From Patellaria atrata CBS 101060 (lineage: Eukaryota > Ascomycota > Dothideomycetes > Patellariales > Patellariaceae): a DNA stretch of 64,000 bases. The DNA is taken from assembly GCA_010093705.1 (NCBI GenBank), contig MU006115.1, forward strand, positions 1 to 64,000. The letters are read 5' to 3'. Position numbers and translations under genes: made by a program. This document shows positions 24,243-35,510 of this stretch, one piece after another. The notes below the pieces were generated by a model. The model was given only the letters and a program-made list of their open reading frames with translations, did no database searches and was not told where the DNA came from. Within the stretch, counting starts at the first letter, position 1; every line of letters starts with the position of its first letter.

Positions 24243-24458
24243 GACGGTTGGGTTGTTTTGGATAGTCCTGTTATCTGTTAAAATTTGATTGCTTTGCATA
24301 GTCTAGTTGACTCGTAAAGTCTGTCCGTTTCGTACAGCCTGGTCGTTTCGTACAGTTTGTCTATTTCGTACAATCTGTCCATATTTTACAGTCTGTCCAT
24401 TTCTTACAGTCAGTTCATTTGTATCATTCGGTCAATTGTGTTCCGTTTGGTCCTCCGT
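24243..24458. repeat. Diverged 18-bp tandem array (12 units in register)
   Basis: Twelve successive 18-bp units can be cut without any gap between 24243 and 24458. The best central units read close to TACAGTCTGTCCATTTCG, for example TAAAGTCTGTCCGTTTCG, TACAGCCTGGTCGTTTCG, TACAGTTTGTCTATTTCG and TACAGTCTGTCCATTTCT. Outer units are more diverged, and a shortened unit may precede at 24227-24242. Since 18 is a multiple of three, one frame reads as a hexapeptide repeat like VCPFRT, but it has no ATG and a stop just upstream, so translation is doubtful. No known satellite family is recognised. Confidence 0.75.
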
Positions 24459-27400
24459 ACGTCAATCAATTTTGTATAATCTGGATATTCTATAGTAACT
24501 TCGATACTCGTATAGCTTATTCTTTAGTCCAACCTGCCCATTTTCTTATAATTAGGGCTTTTGTACATGGTCAAGTCGTTACGAACGGTAAAGTGGGGAT
24601 CGTTTTACATGCAACCGAGTGGGTTTGGCATCTTCTACAATATATATACCAAGTTCAAAGTTGAAGAGGACCAGCTGAAAGTAAAGAACATAAAGCGAAT
24701 ATAAGAAGAGATGAAAATCGGCATGAAGAAAACTGAGAATTTAGTGCTCTTGGGATTGAGCGTCTACCTTGATGAACGAGATAGAGAAATCTAAGCATTC
24801 TTTCCACAGTTTGCAATATACTCACTGAACAGCGATTCCTATGCTCTCCGGTTTGCAGATAACAGTTGCGTCAAGGAATGTTGGTCTCCCATGTTCAGAC
24901 AAACAGCTAGCCGCCGAAAAGAATGTGTAGACTGTGATATATCACACAACTTGCATATGTATAACTTGAAAAATAAGAAAAAGAACGACCCAATAAAGCG
25001 GTGATGTCCGGAGTTCCCTAAAGCTAGAATTGGGCGGCCTGAGGTCATCATCTGACCGTAGAAGGATTGATTCCATTGTCCGGAGTAAGGAAGTAGTGTC
25101 ACTGCCCAACTCATTCCGAGTACTACGTAAGATCGTGTACCTAGGAAACAAAAGGGAACTTGCACGTGGAGAACGATGGAAACCATTGAGATTCCCCTCT
25201 GCTGACGGCTTACGATTTGCTTTGTTACGCGGGTTGGCGACGGGATCATGACGATCCGATCGTTTCGCAATCGCGTCAATCAAACTTGAAGGATAATAGA
25301 GAAATTCTAGGCGTAGAAAGAAACTTACGGTGATGCAAAACGATTTGGGCGCGCAACCTCTCACGACGAATTGTGAGTCATCTGTTTGACGATTGGTCTC
25401 CTGCATGATGTACACTCATCGCACACAACGTCAAAAAACACTCACTATACAAAAACGATTCGTTAATATTGAGACATGTCGCGTACTTGCAGGAATTGTC
25501 GTTTCCTGCCATTGACGAAGTCTAGTTTTGTGAAGGATGGACTTATATCTCCTTAAAGGGTACCTCGTGATGTACTTATGGTCTGGTCGTCGTCGCTACG
25601 CTTTACGTCGGCAAGTCAGATCCCGTCACCGTGTAGCATTACTGCGGGATCCTTGTCCAGCTGAGCAGGATTGGGAAGTGGGATGTAGAGAAGCGTCCAA
25701 GCTTTTTCGCGAATTTTGCGAAATGGAAAATGCAGATAAATTTGGTTTGACCGAGAGGGAAAGGCTCTGAATTGCGTAGGTTACAGTGGTTACTCTCAAC
25801 AGGTTGACGTTGCCTTGAGCTTGCAGAGAGGCGCAGTTGTTGCATACGCGATGCAGGTTCCGAGCCAAACGTTGAACTACAGGGCCCCTTTGAAACGGAC
25901 CATCTCGAAACAAACATGGATAGTAATCGATAAGACCGCTGCTATGGGACAGTCATAGGTAAATCCGGGGTTGAAAGAAACATTCGGATATCTGATTGCA
26001 TTAAGACTGGAAGATGAAATCTCCAATGATGATTCCGACTTCTTTAAGGCTCAGAGATACTTGAAACGAAATATTACTTACCCAGTCTAGATAATTCTTC
26101 ATTCAATTAATCGTCATTTGGGGACTCGAATCGTAAGGAAAGGTTAGATTGTCCGCGGCCGCTACAGGTTGATTGATGAGAATTATGAGCATACGTCCAG
26201 TAGAGATATGCGTGATAATGCCCTAAAAAGGAGATGGTTCTAAATAGAACTAATAATAGATGCGGAAGAAAAGTCTATCCAGACAACACTATGGCGACTC
26301 CGAAGTGATCTCCACTGCATTAAGGTTCGCGGAAGTTGACTGTACCGCCACTCACGACCCAAAAGGGAGTGCACAGCCTCAGGCGTACGCCTCCACGGCC
26401 TCATCCGAAAACATCCCATGACGTCCTACCATGATAGATTTTTCTACCATGAGTGTTTTTGCTGCAGGAATTCGACTTTTTACAGTCATGAGATAAGTGA
26501 GATTCAGGAGGCGCCCCGTTACTTGATATTAGTTTTGCTTATGATCAAGAACAATTCTAGGATGGCGGATTTCTCAGGTTTAGGCCGCCGCCTTCAGTAT
26601 ACCCCATGTCTTTCGGATTTCATTGGTTCAAATTCCTACGACACACTTATAGCTTCATTCAACGAGAGCCTATCGTCCAGCTTTTCAAAGAAGTCCACCA
26701 CCATCCCCCCCGTTCTACTTTGGCAAGAAGAAGAGAGCTCCTTGGAACTAATACGATCCAGCCGGCTACCCGAATTTGTTGCAAATTGTCCTATTCCGGG
26801 AATCAGCGCCGCTTGGTGGGAGTGCGGATCCGGTAGTACGTCGAAAGATTCTCCCAAGTTTTCTGGAATCCAAGTCCCGCACGAGGTGTCGCAAAGCAGC
26901 AGAACAAGATCCTAGTACAACAAGATCATGCCCTAAAGGATATGTCTCTCTGCATGAGCGGGTACGTAAGGTTTAGCTTTGGGGTTAGTCGAATGTTTTG
27001 CGTTTCAAACTTTTGAGGATATGCAAGTCACTCTGGTAGGAAAGCCATCTGAGCAAGCATATTCGACGGCTTCAGCTGCCCCACGGATCGCGCGAAACTT
27101 ATCTTTCTGCAGGAGGTTCCTTTTGGCGCAAGATCACAAGTAAATCGCTTGATATTCATCTCCGCAGTAATATTTGGACGGCGTGAGAGGCACGAAGTAA
27201 TCTCCGTGGGCGAAGAGAGGCTACGAACCACGAAGCGTGGACGGCGTAACACAGGACTTGCAGAGTCGATTGACTTTGCTCGGGCTCAGCTTGGGGCATG
27301 TCAGTCTTGCTGTATGCTGCCTAAGGTATATGCAGGTCGCCAGGTCGCATGCAGGACGAATGCACGATTATAACACAAAGTCGAGGCTGGGTTTTTTTGA

Positions 27401-27749
27401 CTCCTCGGCAAAGGTAGAGGAGACAGAGTAGGGTAGTGTGGCCACACCGCTGGCCTACTCCGATTATTCCAGATCCAACCTGATTTAAAGACCTGATCCC
27501 ACCCCACCCTTAGCCCTTTTCTTACCCTTCACCTTCTCTTCCTCCCACCTCTACAACCTCATTCGCCCATATATCTTCTTCTTCTCAATTAAGGTGTGCG
27601 AACTAATTCCCTCGTTGGGACCACCTTGAGAATCTCTTTTGATCTCTTTTGTCTTGTCTCTTCCTTTGCTCTACTACAACTACTATCTAACTACAACCTC
27701 CCATAATCAATATCCCGCCCTGTTACGCATTCACATTCTCGTCCTCGTC

Positions 27750-28817
27750 ATGCCTATATCACTTCTTCCGGCCTCTGCCGCTGCTTTCGCGCCTCGATCC
27801 GCTCCTACCATAGTCCTGGCATCAAAAGTCGAGCAATGGTTAACACAGACCTTGAAGCGTATCAACCGTATCAAGCGCCCGCTAAACAGTGTTCCTCAAC
27901 ATTACCGATGTCTCACTGAGACTCTCTCCGGTTCAGCCGCTATATGGACGCTGTGCTCCATCATGGTTCCGAAGGCGCCGGATTCAGAGTTACGCAAAGA
28001 CTCCAACCCACTGGTCGAAGCGCTCTTCAACTACCAATTCATTCACATCGAGGCCTACGTCGTACACGTCGACATGGTTTCACAGCATGAAGTGGCATTC
28101 AAGCTCACGCAGGATACCATCGACTCCTTAATCGAATACCACAAGGATATTTACTCGGTAGACGTTTCCGCCAGTACCTGGAATTGGGCCGAGAAAGAGG
28201 TGCAGTTGAAGAAGCTCCAAGAAGAATTCGTCCAAGCAGTTAATCGTTATGTTTTCCGCACTGGTGTTCGTGCACTTGAGGGTCTTGAGGAAGATGGCGC
28301 CGGCGAGCTTCTTGACGGGAGAAGCGAGGACGTGAAGAACGCCGTTATGGGATTGTTCCTTCCGTTGCTTCCTCCTCCACCAAGGATCGTCGATGTTGTA
28401 CGTCCAACTCCACAGGTCCTTAGCAGCTCTCCGGGCGCAGGTAACTGGTGGCAACCGACACCAACATTGCCCTCCACGCATCCTGCTCCTGTTGACTCGT
28501 GGAGAGTTGTGCCGTCGACCCCTAGCCCGACCGCAACTACTGTCACCACATGCAGCGACACCCAATCTTCTTTCTGGAATACCTTGGGCCTTAATGACAT
28601 TCAACAACTTCCTTCGCCGACGCCATCCTTCAGTCAACCGGCGTATTGCACGTCGAGTCAGTATTACAGTCCACCAATGGCCACTGCACCAATGCCCTCC
28701 CTTCCTCTACCGAGCATGCTTGCTTCGCAATGCGGTTCGAGTTTTATGAATGGCGGCTTCGGTGGCTTCGGTTGGAGCTACAATGACTTCGCCCCTCAAT
28801 ATGCTACGACAATATAG
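27750..28817 (+). CDS. Hypothetical Pro/Ser-rich protein
   Basis: I do not recognise a family. The single exon encodes 355 aa from the first ATG at 27750, which follows a pyrimidine-rich leader. Residues 1-30 contain a modest hydrophobic run (ISLLPASAAAFA) that could be a weak signal-like segment. Residues about 30-195 look folded and mostly helical, with LNSVPQHYRCLTETL, HVDMVSQHEVAFKL and KEVQLKKLQEEFVQAVNRYV. The rest is Pro/Ser/Thr-rich and low in complexity, ending in a Gly/Phe-rich NGGFGGFGWSYNDF. Codon use and a long clean frame support a real gene. It may be a lineage-restricted protein with a helical core and a disordered tail. Confidence 0.7.
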   Translation: MPISLLPASAAAFAPRSAPTIVLASKVEQWLTQTLKRINRIKRPLNSVPQHYRCLTETLSGSAAIWTLCSIMVPKAPDSELRKDSNPLVEALFNYQFIHIEAYVVHVDMVSQHEVAFKLTQDTIDSLIEYHKDIYSVDVSASTWNWAEKEVQLKKLQEEFVQAVNRYVFRTGVRALEGLEEDGAGELLDGRSEDVKNAVMGLFLPLLPPPPRIVDVVRPTPQVLSSSPGAGNWWQPTPTLPSTHPAPVDSWRVVPSTPSPTATTVTTCSDTQSSFWNTLGLNDIQQLPSPTPSFSQPAYCTSSQYYSPPMATAPMPSLPLPSMLASQCGSSFMNGGFGGFGWSYNDFAPQYATTI

Positions 28818-30171
28818 CAATCATTGACTAAGGATTCCGACAGCGACCGCGAATGAAGTTGGCGAATTGGCCCATCTCCACTTCTTTTAATCTTCTCCGG
28901 TGCAGAGTAATTGCGCAAAACTTTGCAACGACCGAAACGAGACGAGAAATGCGATGTTGTATGAAATGATGTCTTAAACATCATAACCATCATGGGCGGC
29001 GTTATTCTCCAATTAGCGACAGGATTCAGGTTATTTTCTTTCTTGTGAACATTTCTTTTGATATCCAATTTTTCTTTTGTCCTGTCTTGTTTAGCGAGCG
29101 AGCGTTTGATTTTTGTCGATTTTTTGAGCATACACCGGCCGGACCAGGCTTTTCCTATCTTTTGTGCATCTCTGGGAGGACAGCATGTCACGCATTTCAA
29201 GACGGGAACGGCCTCACGGCTATGGATGGCGGGTACACTCGGTTTCCTTTTCGATCGTTCGGACGTCGGTTTTACGGGCACGGATCGGGTGGCATGCCAC
29301 TCTCCTGTCACTGACACCGTCTGTTTTGTCTACCCACTGGTATTGAGTACCAGCAGGCAACGGGAGGCGCGATCACAAAAGTACTATCACATCTGCGATG
29401 TTGATATACTGTGCTTCCACGTTGCGAGGCTTCTCTGGATTCTGAGGGACGAGTTGACGATCTTTGCAACTCCAGCGCCCGTGGCGTGTAGTTTCTTGGA
29501 GGGAGAATTTCCTCTGCATGCAGAGGAATCTTCCCCTGATAGATCGTTGCTCACCTACTAGATTTCCATTGCGAATCGCACGTGGCTGGTAGGCTCATCT
29601 CTACCGCTCCATGACTGGCGCTGGAGCAAGCTCCTCTCTACTGAGGCAGAATCTGATGCAGGACACGAAGCTGAGCTTCAACTACAACATAGTAAATCTA
29701 ATAAACAATTGAAAGTCCTGAACAACCAAGTTTTCTCAGATATGCGTTGTGATTCATCGTCGTGTGTATAGAGATGTTCTTGCTATTGTAACTTGAGGTG
29801 TAAGGTGTAGAGGGTTATTGGGACGGAGGAGTGGAGGAGATGAGAATGATGAGATTCCTGCTGTCCGAGCGGCTCATGAGGCGGATGAGGATGAGGTGGT
29901 GCCATGGTGGTCCAGACCCCCGGGTGGTTCCCCCTCGACCTTCGGGCTGACCTGCCATGATTTGCTTCTTTATCCGTAACGAGGCGTTATGGCAACCACC
30001 AAGGGCACCTTCAACAAAGCGACATGCTCTCTGTCGCAACCATGCCCAAGATCCTTCATACCTTTATGCCGAAAACATCCAAACTGGTCTATCTCCCTTC
30101 GCGCTATTGCCATCTGATCAGATGTGAGCCTCAAAGGTAGTATTGCTTACCGTCCTGACTCAATCGTGGAA
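28818..30171. other. Intergenic region
   Basis: 1.35 kb between two genes on the plus strand. Several overlapping frames near 29045-29561 have no family features. No repeat or RNA gene is seen. Confidence 0.5.
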
Positions 30172-32326
30172 ATGCCGCCTGCGAACTCACCGACAAATGA
30201 CTCCAGCCCCTCCATGCAGGCCACCGCACTTGCACATGTGAGTGAATCTTTTGTTGATATGCGCCACTTCATAGATAATCTTCCTCTCAGTATCCTCATT
30301 CAGCTAACATATTCTCGAGATGCAGCCTTTGTCAGGTCCTGCCACCGACCCAAGACAGTATTCAACGCGCTCTCCACTCTCTCAACTAGACAGCCTTGCC
30401 GCCGGCTATGGTCTGGCTGCCACGCTGAATGACGAATATTCAGATTCCCGTAGGACTAGGGTTGACCCTCAGGATGAATGGCGAGCACAGAATGCCGCAG
30501 CAGCGGAGGAAAATTCAAGGCAGCGACAGCAGGAGCGAACGACGGCACAGATAGAGCAAGATAGGTTTCGATTACAGAGAGTATTGAGTAGGTTGTCTCA
30601 GTTGCATGACCTTGCGTATGGTGACAGAATACCCGCTCAAAATTCACTTTATGACTGGTCACCAAGTCACGGCACGGAGGGGGATGATGAGGAGGAACTA
30701 CAAGAAATCATTCACGAACTTCGTCAACAACAACCAAACACCCACCCAGAAATATTGCGCGCTGTGGGAAGAAGTCAACTAGACGCCGAGAGAGAACAAC
30801 GGAGTCGACCATACTCATCAAGATACCATTCCAACCAGTCCACACAAGCTTCCGAATCATCCTTGAGGTCCGCAGCGATATTACAATCAGTCAGAAGACA
30901 TCCACTATTCACAGCCCGCGAACGAGAGCATATCCAACGTTATATGATGGATAACCGTCACTTAACAGATAGGGAGCGATCCGGACGCGAGGCAGAAGAG
31001 AGAGATCGTAGGAACCACGGAACAACCGACCCCCATCGCTATGAGCAGACACGGTTCGCATGGCAAAGTCAAAGGTCTGGAGAAGCGCATAATAACAGGG
31101 ATCGTGAGGCCAGAACCCGAATGGAAGCCAGACAAGTTTCCGGAAATGAAGCACGGAATCGGTCGGATTCATACCGTCGAGGACACGCGGAGACCACCGG
31201 TACTTTTGTCTCTCCCAGACTCGAGCAAACTATCAAATACCTCTCGAAACTAAGATCGTCGCATTCCTACGATGATAGCCTCTCCTACGCTGTAGACGCT
31301 GGATTTCTGAACAAAGAATTCTTTGGTGATAACCATGAGGACTTTGTGTTAGACCCCAATGTCCTCCCACGGCCTACACGGACTTCGTGGCTTGTACCTG
31401 GCGCCGTTTTCTCTGGCTCCCAACATGCAACAACTCCTCTACCTCCGGTATCCTCAAATTCGACCTCCACCCCTGGCACAACTCTCTACCGATTCCGAAA
31501 TAACGATACTCTAACATCTACTACCTTCGACACATCAAGACCATGGGTCAGTTACAGCCCAAACTCATGGTATAACCAGGGACAGTCTAGCCGTCGCTTT
31601 CCGAGCTATGCAAACCTCTCTTCTCAATCCTACCAAGATACTTGGCCGGTCAAAGTCACCATCCACGCGGTTGACTTCGAGTCTATGACTTTATCCGCAA
31701 CCATGGAAGCTTATGATGTGCCCTCCCATCCGCCAAACTACGCCGGGATCCTGCAAAATGCAAACACCGCAACTTCATTATCAACAGCTTCATCACCCTT
31801 TTCACAGTCTTCTAGAAGCTCACAGTCTCCTGCTTTGCAGACTGCGCAATCCATATCTGCCCAGCGGACCTCCAGCATAACGACCTACCTCGAAGGCGAA
31901 ATCCTCGATTTCAGCACCTACACCCTACAAACCGAGAGTTTCAAATCCACCCCGCTAAATGATGCGACATACTGGCGCAAGCTTCTCCCCTTCGCGCACC
32001 TCAGTGACGAAGATCTCGTTCGCGCTCTCCTCTCCACCCGCTTCCTGCACCAGCTCGGTCAGAAGTGGATCCTGATGCGGTGGAAGGAGCGCTGTTTTGT
32101 CAAGCCCCAACGTTCACACAACACTAGCGGTAGCGTGTGGAATGATCAGGAAGAGATGGCGAGTGAAGGGTGTGGACTCACGATTAGTGGGTTTTATTAT
32201 GTGTGTTTGAGGAGGGAGGATGGGATGATTGAGGGACTCTATTATGATCCACAGAGTAGTCCATATCAGCATTTGAGGTTGGGACGGGTAGCTAGGGGCT
32301 TGTTTCCGGCGTTTGAGTTTAGGTAG
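30172..32326 (+). CDS. GID4/Vid24-family protein (GID ubiquitin ligase substrate receptor type)
   Basis: The C-terminal third belongs to the vacuolar import and degradation (Vid24/Gid4) family, substrate receptors that feed gluconeogenic enzymes to the GID/CTLH ubiquitin ligase. Exons are 30172-30237 and 30320-32326 (690 aa), joined over an 82-bp intron with a GCTAAC branch site. About 440 N-terminal residues are polar and Arg/Glu/Ser-rich (RRTRVDPQDEWRAQNAAAAEEN, many RE/ER repeats). The Vid24 region shows WPVKVTIHAVDFESMTLSATMEAYDVP, a Ser-rich insert of about 50 residues, TTYLEGEILDFSTYTLQTE, ATYWRKLLPF, WILMRWKERCFVKP and ISGFYYVCLRREDGMIEGLYYD. This is much longer than yeast Gid4 (362 aa); fungi have several such large paralogues, so the exact receptor type is uncertain. 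Confidence 0.85.
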
Positions 32327-34300
32327 ATAGAGCTGGTTCGGGTTGGACAAGGACATCAAGGAGCAGGGTTTGAGATGGGAGGCTACTTTGCCCGACAGGA
32401 GGAGTGTATATACTTGGTCGAGCAGCCCCGTAGCGGGTAGGGTCGCGGGAAGGTTGCATTGTTCAGGCGTTCTCATGGGATAGGGAGTGCTTGGGATTAC
32501 CTGGATATCACTTCTGGATGGATCAACAGGCAGCGCATAGGAGCATCATCATCATGAGCGGTATTTGTTTAACAATAGAGCGCTATCCGGCTCAATGAGC
32601 TGTCGAGGCTCTTGAATGGATTACTCATCTACCTACCTTTACTATTCTATAGAACTGCGATATCCGCAGTATAAATCCAACATTGTCCTTTATATCACTT
32701 GGAGTCTCGTTCTCTTCATTCAATCACGACCATTTGATGGTCTGTGTCCTACCAGTTTAACCTTAACCTCACCACACCTCACCGTTCCAACCTTCTTCAA
32801 ATATCTCTCGGGCCCAAATTCAGTTGTCGCTAATATGGTCTTGTCATTTGAAACTATTTCTGTCTTTGTTCATCTATGTAGGGCGCTATTACACACCGAA
32901 CATCCTTTACCCCCTCCCTTCTGGTTGTCCGTCCAGAGTCTAAAGATGTTGAATTACTCATTAGCTCCCAGAGCTAGTTTAGACCATCTTTTTTTCTCTA
33001 TGAGTTATGGACCAATTTTAGTGTAGACTTATATTCGATACTCGAGGATCGAGGTAATAAACGTGCGAGTTTAGGCGAAACCGTAAATCTGTTCCATACC
33101 TAGGTCATTCGATCGTCGGCCTTGAGGAGGGGATCTCTCTCCACAGTACGCCGGGCAGAATGTGTCTGCTGTGCGAGTTGACTGGACTGTATAAGAGTAC
33201 TGCAGTTTACGGACATTAACTGGTTTCATTGGAGGTCCCAGCTGTACTGTACAACGGACTCAACCCCTATAGCGATGACCGTACCAAAACGTTCCAATGT
33301 ACAAGAGGTTCAATTACAGAAGTGAACCATGATAGATGATATTCAGGCCATATAAGGGGCTCGAGCAGGTCCCGTCAGTTTAGTTATGCTCCTGTCGATG
33401 GGATTGATGAGACTATTATCAATCCTTAATGGCGGTATATCGGTTTGCTATCACGACTTCCTTTTATTCTATGTTTCATCTCTATCTCTCTCATTTCCCT
33501 TTACTGGCAAGGGATGGGGTCTGGCACTCTGGTCATGAATGTCCCATTATCTTGCGGAATACTATCTAGGAGTGACTATGTTACTGTGAACGTCGCGGGT
33601 TTTTCCTTGTTGGATGAGTACTTCACGATGTGATAGGTTATTCGATCTCTTTCTTTATTGTGATATTCCCCGCCTACTTCGTACTGGATCTTTACCGAAA
33701 CCTTACTCTAAAATAGCGAATCCCGAGTACTACCCAACGTCTACTGTCTGTATGATCAATTTCCAGGTGTGGTTAAGCGTCATTCGTAAGTTTCAACTTT
33801 CCTATGCTGGAAAAGGTGGAGTCAGGTTGAGAGTAAGTAGAAAATAGCGAGGAGTGTCACAGCCGGTGAATGAATGGATAGTTTACTGTACGTTTGTTGT
33901 GGATTCTTATCAATTATCACTTGCAATTAGAGTGCATGATCTTGTTAAATGGAAGGTAAGTGAGCCCCTGTTTAGTCACAACTCCACGGAGAATTCATGA
34001 GGCGTTTGTGTTTTCAAACGTGATTCTTTCTCAAACACAACTCTCTTCCAAAAGTAACTCTTCTTAAAGGAGCTCTTCCTTTAAAAGCTCCTCTCTTTTT
34101 CGCTCACTCCAACACATATTTCTGACGCCTACAACTTGATTTATCCTGTTGCAGCCAAAGCACCATCAATTTGTATTGTTTTCCTTGACGCTTTACACTA
34201 TTGAATAAGACTATGCTGACAATTTAGTTTAGCTACGCCGCGACCTCTATTTCTTCTACTTCAAGGTCACATCCAGTTGTCACATAAAGTAGAAGCAGAT
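32327..34300. other. Intergenic region
   Basis: 2.0 kb without a supported gene. It carries the palindrome TGTACTGTACA at 33243-33253, again continuing as TGTACAACG. The last 280 bp form the repeat-rich upstream region of the tandem orphan gene, listed separately. Confidence 0.5.
34024..34122. repeat. Degenerate short-repeat array upstream of orphan copy 1
   Basis: Imperfect units of about 16-19 bp of the type CTCTTYYNNAAANNNAACTC follow one another, for example TTTCTCAAACACAACTCTC, TTCCAAAAGTAACTCTTC, TTAAAGGAGCTCTTCC and TTTAAAAGCTCCTCTC. A similar but longer array lies at the same relative place before copy 2. Confidence 0.55.
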
Positions 34301-34807
34301 ATGGAATATTTCGGCACCGTAGCCAACGCAAAGAAGGAATGGCAGTTAGGCCCATCCCTTCCTGCGCAAACTCCGGCGTTCAAGGGCCTCTTTCAATGGG
34401 CTCGTTTCAAGGTCATTAACATCTTCGAGCTCGCAAGGTGCGCAGGCTGCTCCGATGACGGCCTGAGGTGTGAAATTACATCGGGTACCTTGTACACTAA
34501 GAAGGGAGCTGAACCCGGATATAATACGGAGTTTTACTTGCTTCCAGAGTCACACCATAATCAGCTAGTAGCGCTTCGTCTTAAAGCAAATGAAATTTGC
34601 GAAGACAAACCATCCAAACAAGCGCCTTGGGTATCGAAATATAGGAAGGACTATATGGAATATGTTGCTCTGACCAATTGCAACTTGGGTGCAGTTGCAT
34701 TTGCGGAAGTTGCAGAGATGGGAGCAAATCGATCCCGAGATTTATACCGACATGAAGACAAGAAGTCGGTGAATACATCCGAAAAGGGAGCGATTCTTTT
34801 CTCCTGA
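34301..34807 (+). CDS. Orphan protein, tandem copy 1
   Basis: I do not recognise the family. The ATG at 34301 gives a 168-residue, mostly soluble protein with no signal peptide or membrane segment. The region from about residue 30 to 140 is clearly related to the next open frame downstream (about 45 % identical by eye): both share RFKV/KFKV..N[IF]ELA.CAGC, a TLY/SLY strand, E[SR]..LVALRLKA..IC, [WV]..KY..DY..Y and VAFAE[VI]A. The CAGC(S/C)D motif and the absolutely shared LVALRLKA are the best diagnostic stretches. Copy 1 runs 21 residues past the end of copy 2. The conserved AGAAGCAGAYATGG around both start codons supports this ATG. The product could be a small lineage-specific protein; no function is claimed. 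Confidence 0.65.
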   Translation: MEYFGTVANAKKEWQLGPSLPAQTPAFKGLFQWARFKVINIFELARCAGCSDDGLRCEITSGTLYTKKGAEPGYNTEFYLLPESHHNQLVALRLKANEICEDKPSKQAPWVSKYRKDYMEYVALTNCNLGAVAFAEVAEMGANRSRDLYRHEDKKSVNTSEKGAILFS

Positions 34808-35510
34808 TTGTAAGTCTCCTAGTTTTTATATGGTTGATTCTTGAAATACTCGGACTGACTCAGATTTTATACCCACAGTCACACATCCGGGCTCCCTAGT
34901 CAGTACCTACGACATATTCTACACGGTGGAATGGAAAAGTATGGTCTAGTTTCTATTATAGCGGCCTCTTTATCCTACAAAAAATGATAATGGTCAGATA
35001 ACTAACTACCTTGCTGTTCTCAAAATGGAAGTCCTTGCACCATTGACTTGTGATGAATGATGCCACTCCGATGTCAATGTCACCTAAGAGCGTTCCCTTA
35101 TCACCTCCTTTGTTAATGATCGCAATTTTTTCCCAAACACATCTCTTTTCCCCAACACGACTCTTCTAGAATACGGCTCGTTTTCACAAACTGGTCTTTC
35201 CAAACTTCTCCACTCTCTTTATTAAAGAGGTTTCTTTTTCAGAAGGTTTTAGAAAATACAGTGCTTTCATCAAGCACAATTTTATATTCAAGCATGGGGT
35301 TTTATCAAACATGGCTTTCTATCAAACATAGCTTGTTCTACATATGGCTTCTATTTAAACACTGCTCTTCTCACGCATTATCCATTACTAAAACACAGTT
35401 CTATCATATCTGCGACTGATCGACCCCTTCCCGCCCACACCAGTACATTGTAACTGCAACCTCCTCATTCAAAGCCACCTATCAAGTTTAGTATATCACC
35501 AGAAGCAGAC
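34808..35510. other. Spacer between tandem orphan copies
   Basis: 703 bp with no coding sequence. Its second half is a degenerate short-repeat array resembling that before copy 1. Confidence 0.5.
35128..35402. repeat. Degenerate short-repeat array upstream of orphan copy 2
   Basis: Imperfect units of about 17-20 bp recur, such as TTTCCCAAACACATCTC, TTTCCCCAACACGACTC, TTCTAGAATACGGCTCG, TATCAAACATGGCTTTC, TATCAAACATAGCTTGT and TACATATGGCTTC. The theme is A-rich ACACGGCTC/AACATGGCTT after a T-run. It corresponds to the shorter array before copy 1, so it was probably part of the duplicated segment and then expanded. Confidence 0.55.

Larger units (their letters stand above)
23382..27749. other. 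Gene-poor 4.4-kb region
   Basis: No coding gene is supported. Frames such as 26418-26915 (+) and 26636-26857 (-) overlap one another and have no family signature. Two low-complexity features listed separately lie here: a 23-G run and an 18-bp tandem array. The last 250 bp are pyrimidine-rich and probably form the promoter and leader of the next gene. Confidence 0.5.

Noticed and set aside
24307-24495. Hexapeptide-repeat protein encoded by the 18-bp array
   Set aside because: No ATG, a stop directly upstream and poor frame conservation at the array ends; treated as noncoding repeat.
26620-26650. tRNA B-box-like GGTTCAAATTC
   Set aside because: No matching A box, acceptor stem or T-arm pairing around it.
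26418-26915. Open frame of 165 codons, with overlapping frames on both strands
   Set aside because: Three competing frames over the same DNA, no conserved motif and no clear start or promoter.
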